Below, piece after piece: positions 60,321 through 64,000 of a stretch of DNA of 64,000 nucleotides. How positions within the stretch are numbered: position 1 is the first letter of the stretch; every line of letters starts with the position of its first letter. The position numbers were made by a program, and so were the translations under genes. The DNA is from Polytrichum commune. Taxonomy: Eukaryota > Streptophyta > Polytrichopsida > Polytrichales > Polytrichaceae. Where the stretch lies: assembly GCA_950295325.1 (NCBI GenBank), contig OX485808.1, positions 498,501 to 562,500 on the forward strand, given 5' to 3'. The notes below the pieces were generated by a model. It was not told the origin of the DNA, did not search any database, and saw only the letters and a list, made by a program, of their open reading frames with translations.

Positions 60321-63300
60321 GGGTAGGTGTTGCTTGAGTTAAGAATTATGGGTGGGAGGTTATGTGTGTTGGTATGTGTTATGATGATGATTAAGATTAG
60401 GAGTTTTTTTGGTGTTATAGTATGTGGGAAGTGTAGGGTGTTGTGGATATTGTACTAGGAGCGGTGGTATTGTGATGACGGGGATTACATTGGGTTGTTG
60501 AATGGGTTGAAGGTATAATGAAACGAGTCATCGTGGTTTATGATTAAGATCATGGTGCAGTTTGGGTTTGTTCAGGCTGCCATTTTGGCCCATTTCATGG
60601 CTTTTGGGGCAAGGGCGATGCCTTTTACGTGGACAAGTCCATCACCTTTCCATTGGTGTGAGAAGGTTGTGCATAATGACCAAAGATGATGTGTCTTTTG
60701 TGTGGGGAGTGGTATTGTCATGGGGAGGTCACTTGCGAAAATCGTAGAAACAACGTGCGATAAAAAAAATAGGGTCTAATATACTCATTGTAGGTAAATT
60801 TTGCAAAAAAACGTACATATAATATAGGGGGTTTTAGAATAATGAAACATGTTTACATGTAAAATACCATCACATATAATAGCCTCTTTTATCTAGTCAG
60901 TACATGTAAAATAACGTGGAAACATTTACTAAGGGTAGCGGGTCTAGGGTAGGGTTTGTGCGAGTGGATGAAAAAAAAAATTCTATTGAAAATGCTTGGA
61001 TGGATGACTTTGCACGTTGGCTTGCTTGAGCGTTACTGAACCGACGGTTCCAATTTGGAGTTAATGGTCTCTACCCACGTATCGGAAGGGAAAATTTTGG
61101 TGCTCTGTTTGAATTGCAATCTTCTTTCCAAAAGAAAAGAGAAGAGTTTTTTTTTTCTTCAGGCTGCCCTAAGACCGTTGGCCACAGGGCAGCACATGAA
61201 AAAAAAATGGCGAAGTTGGAGGGGTCTTGGTAGTATGGGGTGAGAGGCTCATTAAGTAGCAAGAAAATGAGAGTAGGAGAGGGAGGGCGGAAGCCCTGCT
61301 TCGGTGAGAGGCATTGTGTGCTCTCGTTGTGTGCTCTTGTCGTGTTAGTAACAAAGAACCTTTAGTGATAGGAGTTGATCCAATAAGTAGAGTGGATACT
61401 TTTGTGTTGAGGGTTATTAGAGTTCATAAGAACAGAGAGCAAGGTTTAGGATTTTGGAGTTTAGGGTTCAGGTGCAGCGGGGTTGTGAATTCGCCGTATG
61501 TTAAGGTGCTTGAACATCATCTTTCGGCTTCAATCTGTTGGGTGTGAGATTGGGTCTAGGGTAGGGTTTGATCAGATAGAGCCTCGAAGTTTAAGCTTGA
61601 CTCACATTATTTTCCTTTTAGTTTGATTGCTCAAAGTATAAGGTTTCTCTTATCTTTCGTGGTGTTTGATTGATCTTCGCATGCTTGCCCACACTAGTTG
61701 ACAACAACTTAAAGTAAGCACAAACAAAGAGGAAACTGTTTGATCTTGTGCAAGTAAATTAATCTTTCTGCTTATAAAGAAGCGTGTTGATTTGCAGGGT
61801 GATCGGACTACAGGAGGATTACAGGCCAACAAAAATTGCGAATAGACTCACCACACTGGCACACTGACTCTACGTTCTGGCTTTCAAGAACTCAAAACAC
61901 GGAGGTAAGTGCCGAACCTCATTGTTGTGAAGCAGGTGTTGCACAAGAAAAAACTAATGATAAGATTCACCACCCTAGCAATATGTCTAATATGTCTCAT
62001 TTCATCCATCAGAGAGCAATCAATCATTATTTGGGTTAATGTTGAGGGAGAAGTATGCTAATCAACACCTAGTGGATCGCTCAGAGATTCTCTAAGTGTG
62101 TGTTATAGTAAAAGTGCATCAAATTTTCTAATTTTTCAAGAATTTCAAACCTGGTGGTGGGTAGGTGCACATTGAAAAGTACTTTGATGAGGTAATGGTG
62201 ACAATGGAACTAAATTCTTGTCATCCAAATTGGATTTCGCTTTTGCCTGAGCAAAAGCAGTAGGAGAGAATCAGTTCATCCAATTTCCATAATTACGGCT
62301 TATGTCTTTCACAATGACATATGCTATCTCTGCTACTTGTGCCAACAATCCACAAGTTTTAAATAGATGTACGTTGTTCTGTTTCATGTATGTCTATAAT
62401 TGCTAAGTTGAATAAAGAACAACTCTAAGAGCGATTGAGAAGTGATGGATGGATTTAAGCAGGAGTGTTGTTTACATCCTAGAAATTGCAACTATATTTG
62501 TCAATGCTGGTAGGGTTTTATTATGTTGCCTGTGCGCTTCTCACTAACTAAAAATTGTTCAAATGGTCTTCTAGAATCTAGAATGTTTGAACGTAACTAG
62601 AGATGACATTTTACTAGATCGAAGGATGCTTGTCAGTGGAGATCAACTCCTTGCACTAAACTCCTGGCTTTGACTTTGTTGAAGCACCAATTTACTTAAA
62701 ACAATCGCATAATAGAATGCTCCATATTTCAATGGAGAAGCAATTTGTTCCAAAGCCTCTGTCTCACATCATTTTGATTGCCTTGCATGCTCGGAATTTG
62801 AATGTGTGATTATGGAGCACTGAGCAAGAGAGCTTTGGCTGCTGCATCACGTGGATCTTGTATGTTGTTGGTTTGTGGAGCTAAATCCTCTTGAAGGTGA
62901 TGATCAATTCTTAGAGTGCTACAGGTGGTGTACATGCTAGTAGATTTTGCGCATATAGTGCCTTGTATCTCAGTACATATTCAATGCACAAATGTTTGGT
63001 GCATTTAGATAACCATAATCCATACGCATTTAGTGGCCTACCCCGTGCAGTCTTTATTGTTGTGGGCGTTTTTTTCTTTGATTTTTTAATTTTTTTTAAT
63101 TTTTTTTATGGGAGAGTGCTATTAACTCTTAGGATTGAAGCTTTGAATGGTTTTTTCATGGATGCTAATGCAGATCGTTTACAAGGGTATGTGAATCTAT
63201 GAAGTACATCATCTTTTGTATTTGAATGTTCGTTGGTCTAGTAACTCACTAGCTTTCTTATAAGTGATTGGCTATAGGGTTTACACTTCTGATCACCGTG

Positions 63301-63357
63301 AGGGTCAAGCAATACTTCTGAAAATGCGAAGGGGATCCACCAAAACTACTAAGTCCG
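60321..63357. other. Largely non-coding; possible promoter and leader exons of the gene at 63358
   Basis: Near 60718 catggggaggtcact resembles the terminus of the element at 21430. 61310-61900 has exon-like, less AT-rich sequence with plausible splice sites (an acceptor tttgcag at about 61796 and a donor gtaagt at about 61904). It could be untranslated leader for the following gene, which is inference. No protein domain recognised. Confidence 0.35.
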
Positions 63358-64000
63358 ATGGATGCAGAAGAAAATACCTCTTTGTTAGCTTTGAGGAAAC
63401 GACTGGAAGAATCGAACGTGTTCAAGCGGCTTGGACCATTTCAATTATGGGATGTAGAAGAATGTTGCAGGATCGACAGCAACTTCGAAGCCTTGAATTC
63501 CATTGGAGATAGCAACCACCTCATTCTAGCATATTCAAATTCGGAGGTGAACTACAGCAAGCGTCCTCGTCTAGGCAGCGTTGGAGAATCAATGGGCACT
63601 GGAAATGATGTTGGCAACAACATGCAACTTGAACCTATTGCAAGAGAACCTAAATCTACGGAAATTAGGCTCACAAATCTAGTCTCCACTGCGAAGGTTG
63701 CAATATCAGAGGAGCATTCATGTACATATGGTGAAGCGCTAAAGTCCACCCTCTTGCCTCAAGATGTATTGCAGTAGTACTTGAATGGGGAAGAGAAGCT
63801 TCGTGCAGATTTGAAGGTCCAGGCCATGGACGATCACGTCTGGTCCTTACAGTCATGGGATCAAGACGGAGCAACTGTTGTCAAATTGTTTTGTGGAGAG
63901 TGTCAGAGTTGCACAGGGGGTAGCACTAACAAACACAACAAAAACACGGTGTCCAATTTGTTCTCTAATTTCCGGAAGAGCCACTTGATCAGCACATGGC
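63358..64000 (+). CDS. Partial gene with Cys-cluster motif, in-frame TAG, runs off window
   Basis: First in-frame ATG at 63358, after a stop at 63319. The frame reads MDAEENTSLLALRKRLEESN, later FKRLGPFQLWDVEECCRID, then a low-complexity polar segment, to a TAG at 63775-63777 (after LLPQDVLQ). The same frame then stays open to the window end with strongly protein-like sequence: NGEEKLRADLKVQAMDDHVW and KLFCGECQSCTGG followed by SNLFSNFRKSHLIST. The Cys cluster C-x2-C-x2-C followed by a KSH...ST stretch resembles a zinc-binding DNA-binding motif (BED-like), which is tentative. The TAG is one base from CAG (Gln), so this is either a young pseudogene or contains an unseen intron. Family not identified. 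Confidence 0.5.

Overview
This window looks like nuclear DNA of a bryophyte, most likely a moss. The main support is two very large genes that join a protein kinase, an NB-ARC domain and leucine-rich repeats (LRRs) in one polypeptide. That PK-NBS-LRR ('PNL') resistance-gene class is known from mosses. The rest is AT-rich, gene-poor and repeat-laden, with GT-AG-style exons, a tRNA-derived SINE, MITEs and solo LTRs. No bacterial, viral or organellar gene set is visible. The species assignment is inference.

Layout. 1-1183: an LTR-like block with an internal 50-bp tandem repeat. 1184-13431: segmental-duplication copy A, with an intact PNL gene (1943-5938, minus), a 2.2-kb segment absent from copy B, and a small membrane-protein gene broken by a stop (11067-11195, minus). 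13432-31480: mostly gene-free repeats, including an LTR fragment, a long-TIR foldback transposon and its stray arm, several MITEs, a decayed LRR gene relic near 20.1-21.0 kb, and a 1.7-kb solo LTR with a perfect 5-bp target duplication. 31480-40750: a second transposon cluster holding a SINE, two copies of a TIR element with perfect 8-bp target duplications, and the wreck of a transposase-like gene with a SWIM-type zinc finger that is itself interrupted by LTRs. 44887 to about 60320: duplication copy B, with a PNL gene whose LRR array has grown to 37 units and carries one in-frame stop, and an intact copy of the small gene exon. 60320-64000: a mostly non-coding stretch ending in a partial gene that runs off the window.

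How the parts relate. Copies A and B are direct duplicates about 44-47 kb apart, so this is a tandem resistance-gene locus enlarged by segmental duplication and transposon insertion. The two PNL proteins are almost the same outside the LRRs (by eye about 45-50 differences in the first 1000 residues). Their LRR arrays differ threefold in length through exchange of 72-bp units and a 432-bp higher-order unit. Each duplicate has lost a different gene to a single nonsense base: copy A keeps the PNL and loses the small gene, and copy B does the reverse. Decayed LRR units continue past both PNL stop codons, so the ancestral array was longer.
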